Source of the DNA: Phalacrocorax aristotelis
Lineage: Eukaryota; Chordata; Aves; Suliformes; Phalacrocoracidae
DNA length: 64,000 nucleotides
Direction of reading: 5' to 3'
Assembly: GCF_949628215.1 (NCBI RefSeq)
Contig: NC_134276.1
Location: 65,640,733 to 65,704,732, forward strand
This document shows, one piece after another, positions 1 to 13,858 of this stretch. The notes below the pieces were generated by a model, which saw only the letters and a list, made by a program, of their open reading frames with translations, ran no database searches and was not told the origin of the DNA. Both the position numbers and the translations under genes were made by a program. The stretch's first letter is position 1, and each line of letters opens with the position of its first letter.

Positions 1-749
1 GGAAGACATCCTGGAAGAATCTACAGCCTAAGTAGTAGGCAAGTGGGTAGTCTCATACTATAGTACATGGGGGTTTTGTGGAGTTGTGTTGTCATGTCTT
101 GAAACACTAATGACTCCTATCACAAAAGGACAGTCAGGATATGACTGTCTTACAGGGCATGAGGGCATCACTCTTTGCCCAGTCCGGACACTTAAACACT
201 CATGTCCTGACTTCATGCTTGAAACACCATACCTGTCCTTTCCCTGCCCCTTTTTTCCCATTTAAGAAAATGTAAATGTTCAGAGAGGAGGGAGCAGGTG
301 CAGTCTTGGGCAGCTGCAAACTTGGGAAGGTGCCTTTATCTGGACAAGTAAGAAAATCAAGACTACAGACATACATAGAGTGTATGTGCCCCAGGAGTAT
401 TTCACACAATGTGAAATACTGGCACAACCTGAACTGAAGGAATTATTTCTGAAACAAGTTCTTTCAAAGACAAAAAAAAGTGATTGCCATTTACCTTAGA
501 CATAATATTTCAAAAATCTCCTCTGTCAAACGTGCAGTATGCATTATTAATATTTGCGTTACAAAGTAGGATAAAACATGCTGGATGTTCTATGAACGCT
601 TGGGATTTGCGTGGTCCCCGACAAGCTTGAAAAACAGAAGATAATATAAAATATGTGTAGTGACAAAACGAGGGGAGACGGGAGATCGGGAGGGGGGGTG
701 CCGGGGTTTCACTCCGGGGCTTTGCAGAGCACCGACACCGGCAGGTGGC

Positions 750-880
750 AGCACCGGTCCCTCCGGCCCAGGCCCCGGCCCATGCACTAGCCCAGGCCCC
801 GGCCCAGGCACAAGCCCAGGCCCCGGCCCCGGCCCCGACCCAAGCACGGGCCCAGGCCGCGGCCCCGGCCCCGGCGGGCT
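750..880. repeat. GGCCCC/CCAGGC minisatellite, G-quadruplex-prone on the - strand
   Basis: About 130 bases consist of imperfect repeats of CCAGGCCCCGGCC units with spacer variants such as CACAAGCC and CATGCACTAGCC. The complementary strand carries many GGGGCC-like runs spaced by few bases, a composition expected to form G-quadruplexes. The frame through it encodes only Pro-Gly dipeptide repeats on either strand, which is a consequence of the repeat and not evidence of a gene. The surrounding sequence is A+T-rich, so the patch stands out sharply. Confidence 0.8.
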
Positions 881-3800
881 GTGTGCTTCGACTGTTGAAC
901 TAATAGGAAAGTGAATGGGGAGAAATGGCCAGGTCCAGATCTTTCTTCTGAAAACGAGATGACTGCCTGCTGAAGTCACACAGCTAAGGGAAATGGCTGT
1001 GCCCTGAGCCAAGGAGGAAGGTGGGCATCACTGTAGGCACAAGGGTCAAAGCATACACTTCCCGTGGAACTTAAGCAGCCGTGGAAATCGTAACTCGTGG
1101 TGTTGTAAATAACTAAAGGGTTAAACTTGCAGCTTGAAGCCATTATTAACCTAAACATGAGAAATACAAACGATTCAATGAGCCAACTTGTGAAAGGAAA
1201 TCAAGGTTCATGAGCGGAGAAACTTCAAGGACCGATCACAGAAAGAAACATTCTCCCGCAAGGAAGATAGAGGGATGCCACAACCCTGAAAAAATGAAAC
1301 CAGTGAGAGTCACAGTAACTGGGGGAAAAATAATTCTGGCAGCGGGAGATTGTGTCCACCAACTCAACTGAGGGACGAAAGGACTACCCCCTACTCCTTT
1401 TGAGTATGCACAGTGAATTAAAATCACACTGTAGCTTTAAATTTAAGCGGAGAAGATGCAGACCAATGGAAGGGGATGCTCAGTCAGGTCGATGAGGATG
1501 TATTAGATAGGATTGCTGTGTTAACTTTCATGTATAAATGTCAAACAGGAATTATAGTAGGTGTGCATGCAGAAAGATCCCCCATGCACCCGGCACTGAC
1601 TAAAATAATGCCTGCTCTTTAATACACCCAGTATTAAGGAGTTTTATTCCTGGGTTTTGGTGACAATGGAAAACCTGTTTCTAGTGTTTTAAGTTGCAAC
1701 CCTGTTACATTTAGGCAGTCTGTTGCAATGCTAAAGGTAGTAGTACCTTTGGCAGAGCTACCATCACTGCGCGGTGGATGCCAGCAGGCTCCCTCTGCGT
1801 GGCTTTGTAGGGGTGCCATCCCCACCTTGTGGGGAAGCATATCAGGGACAAATTCTGGTAAATACTGACACATGGTTATTGCTGTTCTTCAGCAGCTAAT
1901 AAATAAATTAGCTTCAAAGAGTCAGGGGAAGCTCCTTGGCTCCGAGAGTTCAGGAGAATATCTACGTATTTCCTCACTGCACTTTGCCCTCTGACTGCTT
2001 AACCTGAAAGCCCAAATACACAACAGTCATGCAGCTGCAATAAGAGAGCGTTTCTTCAGTGATGGATTAACAATCTTACCTTCTGGATAAGCTGGCAAAC
2101 GAAGGAACTGACAATCAGGCTCAGCAGTTGCCTTTTCAACAGCCTTGATCCTGGGGAGGGAGACATAGAGCTGCCCTGAGAGGCTGTGTCCGGGACTCCT
2201 ACCGCTGCAGCTGCTCAAAGGGTCCTTCACCAGGGCAGCAGTGGCCTGGCTGGCAGTGGCCCCTGTGCAGTTCAGTGCTGGTCTCTGTGATGCTGAGGTG
2301 TGGACCAGGGGAGCAGGGGCTGCGTGTCTTTCCTTGAACACATACCCAGCGTACCAGTTGAGGACTACGGCACTCTTAATCGCCCTCACTCTAATTCAGG
2401 GAACAGCAGCATCATGAAACTGCAGTAATACTGTGGCAAGTAAGGACCAGCATTTATCCTGTTTGGATACAGCTGTGCTACCACTGCTCTGAATATGAAT
2501 GATCCTATCCGCAAATTAAACTGAAAGCTTATCACAGCAAGAAATATTTGACAAGACTAATGATTCAAACGGCAGAGATTACCCAGGTTGCTCACCCTCT
2601 GGAAAAGCTCCGCTCATAAGAGCTTTGAAGGTACTGTGGTAGAGATGGAGAGTCTCTTCCCTCGAATCGTCACAGCATGAGTCCAAAAATCATTTGTATT
2701 GCAGTCACACTGCACTGAGATGCTGACGTACTTGGGATATTGCTGTTCATGTTCCCTGTCGCGGGACATAGTCTACCACTGCAGTAATCAAGAATGACCC
2801 TGAACCTAGGAAAGAAATGGTTTAGGGGCCACTGCTGAATTGAAAGAGACAAAAGAGAGTGTACTATTCTTTAGACGATTGATAAAATAGTCATTTGATA
2901 CATTATTTCCTGGAATAATCTGGTACCATTAGTCAGAAAAGTACCATTAAGTCAGCAATACGAATGAATAGCTAGGTGGAAATTACTTCCCGTGATCTCT
3001 GAACTGGAGAAGCACTGGTAGGGGGTAAGTCAGCTGATGGTAAAGGATTAGTCACAAACCCAACCTCCCTGCAGTGTGTGCTAAGCATCCAGAGCCTGTG
3101 GCCATAACCCCATGGCTGTCATGACAGCACAGAGGCTGCTGCTACCTGGGGATTCACTGACCAGCATGAGACCCACTTTGAGCCAATTGGAAATGGATGC
3201 CATGGGAAAAGTGCAAGATCTTTCAGGCTTCAGGCCAGATCCAAACAGCCACCTCCATGTTTAGAGAAGGATTTCCTTCTTCAGTTACCTTTTTATTGGC
3301 TCTGCTTTTACGGTAAATTCTCTGTCATGGAGTACTCTTCCCAAGGATACTTCATACAAAAAGCAATAAAAATGCCATTGTATTCGGAAAATGTTCACGC
3401 GTCAGATGCTGTTAAGATCATGCTCACTTTACTGGAAAACTTATTTGCGATTTGTTTCTGATGAGCATAGAAACTGACAGCATCCCTTAAAGACATGAAA
3501 ACAGTAACTTCCTTTAAAATGCAGTTTGTATTCCTTGCTTCCACCCTCATAGACGTGCTGGCACAACATATCCCTCTGCTCTCTCCTATGCAGGCACGTA
3601 CCTTGCTGAAGCCTGTTTTGAACAAACCCCATGTAAGGTGTCCCGTTGTTGCCTGCTGGATAATTTTCAGGTTGTGTGTTACCACCTGGCTGTGCTGGGG
3701 CTGCTGCTGAGGGTACTTTTTCCTCATGTACTTAAATACATATGAAAAACTCCACTGTTCCTTATCAACAGCAGCTGACGGTCTTGGTGTAGGGGCTCTG

Positions 3801-6800
3801 TGTGCAGGCTGCCAGTGCCCCCCATCCTGGGGCTGTCTGGAATTCCCTGGAGGACAGCACAGAGGAAAACGGACATGAACCTCTGTCAGTCCCTCTTCTC
3901 CAGTCTGCCCTTTTCCCCTGGCACCGGTAAACCACTGAACAGCAGCATGGCTGGTGCAGGGCATGGCTCTGCTGGCTTTGCATGCTTAACAATAATGAAA
4001 AGCCCCTTTGTATGGAAGAAATTCTCTGCTGGCTGTCTCCAGACATGCTGCAGCCCTCTGATAGTGCCTGAGCTGTGCAAAGTGGTTGGAGTGGAACAGA
4101 AAACCCATTCGGAGCAGCACATGTCCTGAAGCTTGCATAACTGTGTCCTGGTGGGCCGGTACTGCCTCGGCTGCAGGAATCACAGGGGCCTTCACCTTGT
4201 GGGAGTTACCTAAGGGTGTTTCTGTGGCTTTGGGAAGAGGAATTTACCCCTCTTTACTGTGGATAGCCTGCGGGAATGAGCAGGTGTACTGGATTAGGCT
4301 GCTGGGAGTGAAAGTCAAGTCAGCTTCCAAGTTTTCCATCTCTGTATTCCCCACTTTTCAAGTTGTGATCCCATGTCAGTGTATCTACAGTAAAAAAAAA
4401 AAAAGGTCTGTAGTTTTATGTTTCCTCACCTACCTCAGAAATTACCTTCTGACTGGACTAAGTACTCTGGCAGCATGAGAAAATACAGCCACTTGTATGT
4501 TAAGAGAGAATATGAACAATTTTGGTAGCTGTGGTCTAAATATCCTAGTGTCTTAACCCAAATCTGGGTACGCAGCTTGCACAGCAAAGGTTAAAGTAAA
4601 GAAAGAGGAACTGGGGGCGGGGGGGGGTGGGGTGTCAAAAACAAGCTGAGGATTTCCTTTGCAAACTGTGGTGCTGAGAGTTTTAGGTGGTTTGGGGTTT
4701 TTTTCCCATTTTTAATTAAGTTTAATGAAAATATGTGGATTCTTGAACGTATTTCAGTGGTTGTTTGCAGTGAGTAAAAAGCTCTGTGGAGCACCTTGCT
4801 TCTGCCAGCCCCAGGCACGGGAATAGTGCTTCTAGTGTCTGACACCATTTGCAGTATTGTATATGTTAATACAACACGAATAGTTTCAGTGCAACAACTT
4901 TTGTACACCAATGGAAATTATTAGTTAAGTCTTCTGAAAGTTAAATAACTTTTATATGGGGTATTTTGAAGCCTATAGAGTTACATCTATTGAGAGTAAG
5001 AAGTTTATTCTGAAGTCTGGGTGAAATGAAATTTTGCATGAGCTTTTGGGAAAGTAAAAAAAAAATATAAATATCTACTTTTATCCATATTGAAAAGGGA
5101 TAATTGAACTTTTTCAGCCAGGAGGCAGGCTGAGTCTTTTATCAGTGTTATATATATATTAACAAAATAATATTCCCTTGGCTTAAATTTTGTTTACCAA
5201 TTAAATGCATACAGTCCAATCACAAAAATACAGAACGTTAGGAGTAACTGTTTTCACTTGGTTACCTAAAACTAGATCCCTAAATCAAATGGCCTTGGTA
5301 GGGCCAATGAGATGGTTGGCGCCTGCAACTACTAGCTGCTGAGACTCTATTAAAAGTGCATCCCATCAGGCTAAGCCTGTAGCCATCAGGGCAGTAAGAT
5401 ACTCTGGCTAATTATTCATTTCTAGGTTAGCTCTCTTCCTAGACTAAACCCATGTTCATTAAAGAGCAGAAATGATGAGCTTCAAAGTTCTTTTCCTTTA
5501 AAACTGTAGAGCAAAAATTCAGAGGGAAAAAAAGTGACCGTGTGTGTTTTTTCTCTAACAAGGGAGTTCTGGTCCAGAGTAGATGCTGTCTTTTTATATA
5601 ATTATGAGTGGGGCTATAAAAGAAAAAATGACCCCATGTAAAGCGTGTGCATTAATCAAACTCTGTGCAATCTGAGCCACAGAAGGAGTAACAGAAAGCA
5701 GCAGCAGGGCAAAATGCATTGTAATTCATACCGATTAAAGAAACTGTTCCGTGTCTGTTCAGCCAAATCATACATGCCAGTTTCTGAAGGCAAAATGAAG
5801 TAATGATACTATAATGAACATATTTAATTTGTTTTTCATTTCTCCTATAGTTTCCAATCTTTCAAACAGCTTGTTAAATCCCCCAAAGCTATGTATATAA
5901 CGAATTTTTGATAGTTGAGGTTACAGACTCGTTCATGCATCTGAGCCCGGGTTCCAGAATGTCTCTATTAATTTTCACAGGAGCAGTCCTCTGCAGCCTT
6001 TCTTGCTCTGCTGAACACTCCTAATTTCGATTCATTCGGTTGGCATCTTGAGCTGAAGACATTAAAAAAAAAAAAATGGTTGTTGCAAAGTCTTCATTAG
6101 CTCATTGGGAATATGCTGTCCTGACCAAAACCTTAGAAGCAACTTTCTTCTTTTTTATTATTCATATTCCTTCGCTATTCCATCCCGCAGTTCATGGCTA
6201 CAATGAAGAGGATAATAAAGCCCTAATCTTCACCAATTTATTTGACAACCTAAGAGGCACTGGAAAGAGGCAAATGACAATTATACTCCATAAATTTTAC
6301 TTGCATGCATTTCACAGGCTTTAATGGGTGTGTTAGTGATGCTGAATGCAGTTCTGGAGCAGATGGCTTGGTTAGCCATCCCCTCCTTGGCTACAGAAAC
6401 AATTCTTCTCCAGAAAGCTGCTGTGCTTCCAAGGGCTGAAGAACAGGAGTGTGCAAAAAGAACAGGTAAGACAAAGACCCTGTCTTTAACGGGATTCAAA
6501 TGAGGTTAAAAAAGTGTCAAACTAAGTTAGACTCATTTGTCTCATCTGTGTAAGCAGGGAAATATCTCTACCACAAGCTGGCCCCCGCTGCGACCTTCTC
6601 CACTCAATATCAGTAGCCAGTTGGGAGGCAGAGGGCAGGTAAATGAAACTGCCTCCACAGGGTGTGGAAAGATTACCAGTGACAGACCCTGGGGCTACCG
6701 TTGTGTGATACCATCACAGTGTCACAAGGCGTAGAAGGCAGCAAAAAACAACCTTGGGTTTTTTCCACACTGCAGGAGTCCTCCCCCTCACCCCACCCAT

Positions 6801-8180
6801 TCAAAACTGTGACACTGTCTCGTCTGTGTTTCTCTGGTCAAACACGCTTCTTCACCAAACCATTTAAGGAGGGTGTTCTGGAAAACCTGAAGAATTTCTT
6901 CCGTACTACCTCAGCTTTCCAAGGAATGAAGAACAGATTTTTTTCCTGGCTCACTTAATTGTATCCCGACGCTTCCTAGAAAGTGTAAAAAGAAGCGTCT
7001 GTGTCCTCAGCCAACCTCACAGGACCACCTGGTCAGTGCAACTGTTCAGTGAATAAGATCGCCTGCGTGGTTCTGCCGAGCTCCTGTTACCACCAGCCCC
7101 TACAAAATAACCCGGTGGCAAACGTATGCGAAAGTCCAGAGAAAGTTTTAAGTCTGGACTGAGATTTTTACCGTGTTCTTACACAGTGTTACCTTATGGG
7201 TTGCTTTTTTCTCCCTCTGTGGCACCATTGCCGTACTTTATGCTTTGTGTGCTGGGGTTGGGCATTAGGGTTTTTATTTTGTATGCCACTGGCCAAATCT
7301 TCAAGCCAACATACTCAGAATGGCACGCTCATGGCTTTTTTCCAGGCTTTTATATGTCAAGAGGTATAAAGATGAGCAACTGCAACCAGCTGCACTCCCA
7401 TCCTACTCCATGGACACCAAAAAATGCAGAACCTGAAACTCAGCAAATTGATGTATTCCAGGGATTTGGATGAAGAAACTGAATCCTCCATCACTCTATG
7501 AGATACTTGATAATTGCATAAAATAATACCATAGGAAGGTTTTGCAGCATAGCTGGGTGAAATGAAGTTTGAGAAAAATAAGTGCTAATCTCCAACCTGA
7601 AAAAGTTTCTCCAGATCTGTAACATTTTGCTAATTAATTATATACACATTTTATTATAATTGGCTAATTCCCTTTTTAACTATGGCTGATGATAGTCACA
7701 AAAAACTTTTCTATGTACTGGTCACTCAAACAATTCAGATTTAACCTCACTTCAGACTGATATTATTATCCTTTGCTTCCTTTCTCCTACAGGTTTTGAA
7801 TAATGATAGAACAGCTCCTACAACCCTGTGGTTTTCAAGTTTCTTTTACAGCCTGTTGTGTGAAATTTCAGCCAGTAAATTATTTGCTGATTTTCCTTTC
7901 CTTTATTAATTTGCTACAAAAAAAAAGACACGAAAATTTACCCTCATTTACCCTAATTTACGAATTTACCCTCATGAAAGCTGATAATTTGCTCTTAAAA
8001 CATAAGTATCTCAGTATTTTGTCATTCTCAATGTGTTTGCTAATTACTATTCTTAGTAATGAGACTAAGATCACTCCTTGGTATTTCTTCGGAATTTCTT
8101 TAGCATGAGTTCAGTGTTGGCAATATTTCTGTTCTTCGGGATAATGTAAAAATAAAATATTGATAACCTAAGTGGTATTC

Positions 8181-8212
8181 CTAGGGCTAGGGTTAGAGTC
8201 AGGGTTAGGGTT
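8181..8212 (+). repeat. Short interstitial telomere-like repeat
   Basis: About 32 bases contain four degenerate GGGTTAG/GGGCTAG units, including an exact TTAGGGTT. The tract is too short and isolated to be a recent telomeric insertion and may be chance or a repair scar. Confidence 0.45.
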
Positions 8213-11200
8213 TCATCTCAGTATGGCATAATAAATATGATATGATCATTTGTAGATATTTATTAACAAGTCAGCGGTTCCATTCTTTATCACTCCTGGA
8301 GGAGAGCCATCCAGTCCTGATGGCCACTGTAAAGGTCTATCATTTCAAGTCCTTCTGTCACTTATTCATATGCCTTCATACTTGTGTCCTACTTTTGTTA
8401 CCTGTGAAGAAGAACGTTGACGTTCAGTGAGCACTGAATTATTGCCAGCAATCTGTGGGAGCCTGAAAGTCATCCACAGCAGTCACAGCTAGTACCCTAT
8501 GTTCTCTTTAAGTATAATGGAAGGAAACAGAGGAACTGTTTCTCTTAGTTGCCTAACTTTTCACAGGCATCCATTTTAGGATGATACATACCATCTTTGA
8601 TGGCATGTGTCCCTGATCATTGATTATAAAAGGAGCCTACAATGACAATCTGAGGCTAAATACCTTCAGACACATACATTAAAGCACATGAGTTTTACCC
8701 TTGCCTTTCAACCTTCATAGGGAATGCACATGCCAAGAGGTTTGGGACATGTACACAAGTAAATACACTATAGCCTTGTCACAGCCTAAGCTAAAATCTG
8801 ATTCTCTCTACAACCCAAAATGGAGATCGGTGTGTCCACATTTCCTCACAAGTCGTTTGTGTAGAAGGGACCTGATAAAAGCACTACAGTCACCAAAAAA
8901 ATTTCCAGTCCATCCACACATCCCCAGAGGGGTACCAGCATAATCAAGAACATACTTTCAGTGTTCCTGTTCAGAGTTTATTGTAGCTAAAAAGCAGATG
9001 AAGTGGGTTTGCTACCCTGACCTATGGACTACTGCAGCCCAGCCAAAAGAAGAAATTCTGTTCTCCCTGGTGAAGGGAGGGAGCAGGCAGCTGTTGAAAT
9101 GCTTATAGCCTAAATCACCACAGCTATTTGGTCCAATGCAGGTGAGTCAGAGACCTAAAAAGACCAACACCTTGGCACAATTCACAAATCCTGCTTGGAA
9201 AGAGAGTAAGAAGTGATCCAGTGAACACAGTTCAGCAAGGGGTAAAAATGCAGAATCCCAACAAAGAAGACCAAAAATATACCTTGTAGAAATCTTTGAA
9301 ATCCTAAATAATAATTCCCCTTTTTTTTCTTAAAAATCAGCTAATTGTCTCATACCTTGACATAGTAGGCAAAAAGTATTATTTCTGTAGCAATAGTACT
9401 TACAGGTTCTGGGCAAGACCCAAAGCCCTGGCTGTGCTGGACACTGGATAGCACTTAGTACCTATCCCTGTAAGCTCCCCTCACCCTCTCTCCAGGGAGC
9501 TAACTTCAATCCAGAGCATGTGTAGATGCATTCACAAAGCACTGTCTGTAGCTATTAAGCACGACCGAGAGATTCAAGTGATGTGCCAGCAGAGTTACAG
9601 GAATTCTGGATGAGAGCATGCTATTGATGACATCTATCCCCAGCTACCCAGGAAGGCATGCACCTGTCCCTGAGATCTTATGTTCCCAACGTTAGGTCTG
9701 CAAGTTCTTAGCCTTGTACTTAACTCTGAGCACATCAAGACCTTCCCACGCCACCCTGGACATCAGTTTGCACACTTGAGGTTATACAAGCGTATATGTC
9801 TGTGCAGATCCTGCTCTGAGAAAGTGCCTAAAGGGAAGTGGAAAGAGGCAACAAAATGCATCCGCTCTTACTTTTGTGTTGATGGTAAATTCAGTTCCCA
9901 TGTCCCCATTTGTCCCTTTAACATAAAGGATGTTTTTAGCAAACTGTAGGAGCACATTCACACCAGCACGGAATGACGTGCCTGTGTTGTGTGTTGGAAA
10001 GAAAGCATTTTACAGAATTAGAAAGCCACCATCTGTACATGTACATATTCGGTACTTGCAAACCATCTTGTGGTATTTTGCTGAAAGGTCCCGGCAGCAC
10101 AGGGAGCATTTTGAGTGCAGGTTACAGCCCTGGAGAGGTTTCTCCTCACAAGATGCTCACCCAGCTACAATCAGAGACCCACAAGCTCTTTAAATTTCTT
10201 TACTGTGAGTAGATTCCAACACTGCTGTTTTAATTCATCTCTCAGGCACACTTACTAGTCACAAGCTTTACCTGTTTCCTCTTAAAAGAAATGGGACCTG
10301 ATAGTTCAGCTGCTGCAGGACCAGAGACTCTTCACCCTGTGCAGATTCTCCAGCAGCCCCTTGCCCATAGCTCTAAGCTTGTAAGCATTTGGGTGTTTAA
10401 TTTTCTCACTTCTGCCACCTGTGGCAAGGGAGACAAAGAGTCACACAGACTTGCAGCCACTCCAAAAATAATTTATTTTTGTTTCAACTAAAGGAAATAT
10501 TGGAAGAACTGTGTAAAAGCTAAAAACCAAGCGCTAGCCTTCCAATTCAATCTCTTATTTTCAGATGGTGTGGCACACATTCAAGGCTGGATAAAGAAGG
10601 AATGAGGAGATGCTCTACGATGAATAAAAGCACCAAATCAGTTCACAAACACAAAAACTGGACCATTTTCAAAAAAGTCAGGTGCACAGTGAGTGAAAGC
10701 TGTTCCAAGCCTCATGCTTATCCAGCAGCCAGCAGATGTTGTACATCCACCTCTGAGCAACCAGCTGTCTTCTCATTGGTATTAAGTGTTCAGCTGACAT
10801 TAAAGGGACAGGCAGAATTAAAATGGAGAGCTCAGAAATCTGAGCAGCTTTTTTGAAGTTTGCTATGTCTACAAATTATTGTGCACACCTCTTTTTTCAA
10901 ACAGAGAATAGAGGTATTAATGAGCATTTTAAAAATGAGGAGAATCATGAGAAGAGCAGCCATGGACACATAAATAGCTCAATAATAACACGTAAATAAT
11001 CTCAAGCAATAAATGTGGAAAACACATGTGAAAACAACATCATAACATTTCAAGATATATTAGTATAAAAATAACAAGAAAGAGACAGAAGTGGCTGCCA
11101 AAGGCCTTTGAATACGGTCGTATTAACCTCTTCCCCATCCTGGGTTTTGTGACCTGCTTTGTAGTTACAGATTCACATACCATGTCTGACAGTTCAAAAA

Positions 11201-12860
11201 ATCACACCACTCTTACATAACAAATGTAAAGAGAAGCTATTTAGTATGATATGTCATAGATCAAGGAGCATCAGGGACCAGATACCCACTCTGACTCCAC
11301 CCTGACCGCATACTAGGGGAAAAGCCAAATGTTTGGGCTCCTTTTCTTTCCCTGAGGCTCTTTTCCACCCAAGGAAGACCTAGATATATGAGAAAGGAGA
11401 AGGCAGTGATCGCTTCAACAGGTCCCCCGATGCGGGCAATCAGTGGCTATTAATACAGGATTATCCTTTGAAGGCCTACTTTAATGGACTTACAATATCT
11501 TTAAAAACATAAGTACATACTCATTTTTAAGGAATGAAATCAACCACTCTCTCAATTTCTTCATCCAGACCTGAATCAGTGGATTGACTTTTAGATTAAT
11601 AGGCTAACTTTTAAATGACAAGAGTTAGGTGAAAAGAATTTCAGTGTAAGTGAGTTTGGTTCAAAACTTTTTTTCTTCTATATTAAGGGGGAAAAAAGGC
11701 TGAGACGAGGTGAGCAGCTCTAAAGGCAGAGATGTTCCAGGGATAATGGGTTGTAGTGCAAAAGGTGCCGAGTGGTTGGAGGGGAAATTCAACAAATTTA
11801 AGAGACACTTTTGTGTCTTGCAAATAATCTAATGTGGACTGTGCATGGATTGGATGTATTTGGATACCAGTATCTTAGTCAGATGTCATAGTTTTTCTCT
11901 AGCCAGTTAAATACAGCTAAGAAATTTGTAACTCTAATACAGGTAAGTTTCTGGTGCAGAGTCCTACATTTTATATATGTTCTTCATTCTTCCATCTGTC
12001 CTGGTAGAAAAAAACACGGCATCTGAACTCATACCCTACTTTTGGTCGTTAGGTGTATTTAGAAAAAATGATGTACCAACTGTTACTTTTCAGTGCAACG
12101 TTTCCAAAACATTTGCCAGTGCAAATGCCTAACCCTACCTGTGAGACTTCTCCTTTGTATTTACCTTATCTCGCATTCTTAGAAATCACCTGTGGAGTTT
12201 CAGAGATGCTCAGAGCATGGGCAGAAAATTAGAAATTTAGAGCGTTCCTCTCTTTCTTCCCATCGTCAGCAGCTTAGGGACTTGCTGAGCTAAAGGTTGC
12301 ACCTTTACTACCACATGTACCAGCTTCCGCTCTCCATTCATTTATTTCCTCTCCATCAGTTTGTCTTTGAACTCCACATTTATTCTCTGCTCTTTTTTCT
12401 CTCTCACCAAATATATCCCTGTCTTCATTTTCAAGGGCCTTCCTAGCATGTTTGTACTGTGGTGTTATCCCTCATTCTCTATAAGATGCTGATTCCAGCC
12501 ACCAACTGGCCATCTATTGCATTTCTAGATGCATCCCTTTGGTGCTTCCTCCCATGCAGCCATCACGTATGGGAGAATGCCATAAAGGTTTATGCAGCTA
12601 ATGCATTGTGCTTTTCAAAGCTTTCCAGAAAAATTCTTGAAACTCTAATGTTGCAGGTGTGCTGGAAGTACTGTCACCCCCATGCTGACCAATAATGACT
12701 TTTTGATTCTCTGCATTTTCCTGTCTGCTTGTCTGTATCCAACCAAGTGTTGTCTCCTATACTTGGATTGTAAACTTTTCTGGGGCCCTGTCCTTTTTAC
12801 AAACTTTACATAATTCCTAGTGCAAAGATGGTCTTGATCAGTGAGTAGTGCTGCTAAGCA

Positions 12861-13447
12861 TGTCATGATTTTAGCTGGGATGGAGTTAATTTTCTTCACT
12901 GCAGCTGTTACAGTGCTGTGCTTTGGACTTAGTATGAGAATAATGTTGATAACACACTGATGTTTTAGTTGTTGCTGGGCAGTGCTTGTACTAGTCAAAG
13001 ACTTTTCTACCTTCCCATGCTCTGCCACGTGCACAAGAAGCCGGGAGGGGAGGGGGCACAGCTAAGAGAGCTGATCCAAACTGGCCAAAGGGATATTCCA
13101 TATCATGAAACATCATGCCCAGTATGTTAACTGGGAGGAGCTGGCCGGGGGACGCATGCAGCAATCGCGGCTCAGGGACAGCAGCGTCTGTCGGTGGGTG
13201 GTGAGTGGTTTTATCCTTTGTGGTTTTGTTTTTCTTCCTTTTTCCCATTTCCTTTTTATATTATCATTATTGTTATTATTATAATAATCAATATTATTTC
13301 ATTTTAATTATTAAACTGTTCTTTTCTCAACCCACAAGATTTTTTTTGCTTTTGCTCTTCTGATTCTCTCCCCAATCCCACAAGGGTGGGGGGAGTGAGT
13401 GAGCGGCTGCGTGGTATTTAGTTGCCAACTGGGGCTGAACCACGACA
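12861..13447 (+). repeat. 5' LTR of ERV copy A
   Basis: The 587-base block starts TGTCATG and ends CCACGACA, and recurs as the 3' LTR. It carries an AT-rich (TTATTATTATAATAAT) stretch and an ATTAAA polyadenylation-type signal at 13,310-13,315 followed by a T-rich tract. Compared with the 3' LTR it shows scattered substitutions, clustered differences around 13,160-13,200, and a rearranged AT-rich tract. That is clearly more divergence than is seen between the internal regions of copies A and B. Confidence 0.9.
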
Positions 13448-13455
13448 GTGCTTTT

Positions 13456-13473
13456 TGGTGCCCAAGGAGGGGC
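13456..13473 (+). other. Putative primer-binding site
   Basis: Eight bases after the 5' LTR the sequence reads TGGTGCCCAAGGAGGGGC. It begins with the TGG that pairs with the universal tRNA CCA end, in the position expected for retroviral minus-strand priming. I do not assign the tRNA. Confidence 0.65.
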
Positions 13474-13561
13474 TCGAAGAGTTGAAGTAAAAACAGCTGC
13501 TGGTCACAGCATAGACTCTGTTCTCAATATTAATTTATCTGATCTGCACCATGCAGATTTG

Positions 13562-13858
13562 ATGTGTCTTTTGAAGATTGCTGTTGGTGTTTGTGGTCTG
13601 CTGTGCTCTGCAGTGATTAGTGATGTTTTGCCTGGGAGAGTTGTTTTTAAAACATTGGCCTTGAGTTTTATTTGGTATTTGAAGTTTATGTTGAAGTTGT
13701 TACTGTACGTCAGGTACCACCTAATGGAGACAATTAGCAATTATACCTCCTCCTATGAGAGTTTTTTTATCGAGGAAATACAGAACAGCACCTTAGCTAC
13801 CATCTTTTGTAATGTCTTCTTCATTACAACAACTTCTCAGTATCTTGAACATCCTTGA
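13562..13858 (+). pseudogene. Leader-region hydrophobic frame of ERV copy A
   Basis: From the first ATG in this frame about 98 codons are open, between the primer-binding site and the gag-like region. The product starts with a signal-like stretch (MCLLKIAVGVCGLLCS) and has a second hydrophobic stretch about 30-50 residues in, followed by a polar part. The same frame continues past a TGA at 13,856-13,858 for another 72 codons until TAG at 14,075-14,077. This suggests a longer ancestral leader/gag polypeptide that has decayed. It is not a normal retroviral gag start. Copy B lacks this part. Confidence 0.5.

Larger units (their letters stand above)
1..12860. other. Intergenic stretch, no gene recognised
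   Basis: All open frames here are short, start at random positions and resemble no family I know; I found no run of consistent exon-like frames flanked by splice sites. The composition is mostly A+T-rich and ordinary. Exceptions listed separately are the GC-rich minisatellite near 0.75 kb and the telomere-like patch near 8.19 kb. Small homopolymers occur near 4,391 and 6,064. By mammalian synteny RAB20 could lie upstream of NAXD, but I saw no small-GTPase motif on either strand. Confidence 0.6.

Noticed and set aside
660..1012. Pro-Gly repeat frames on both strands
   Set aside because: They simply translate the GC minisatellite; there is no conserved flank and no start context.
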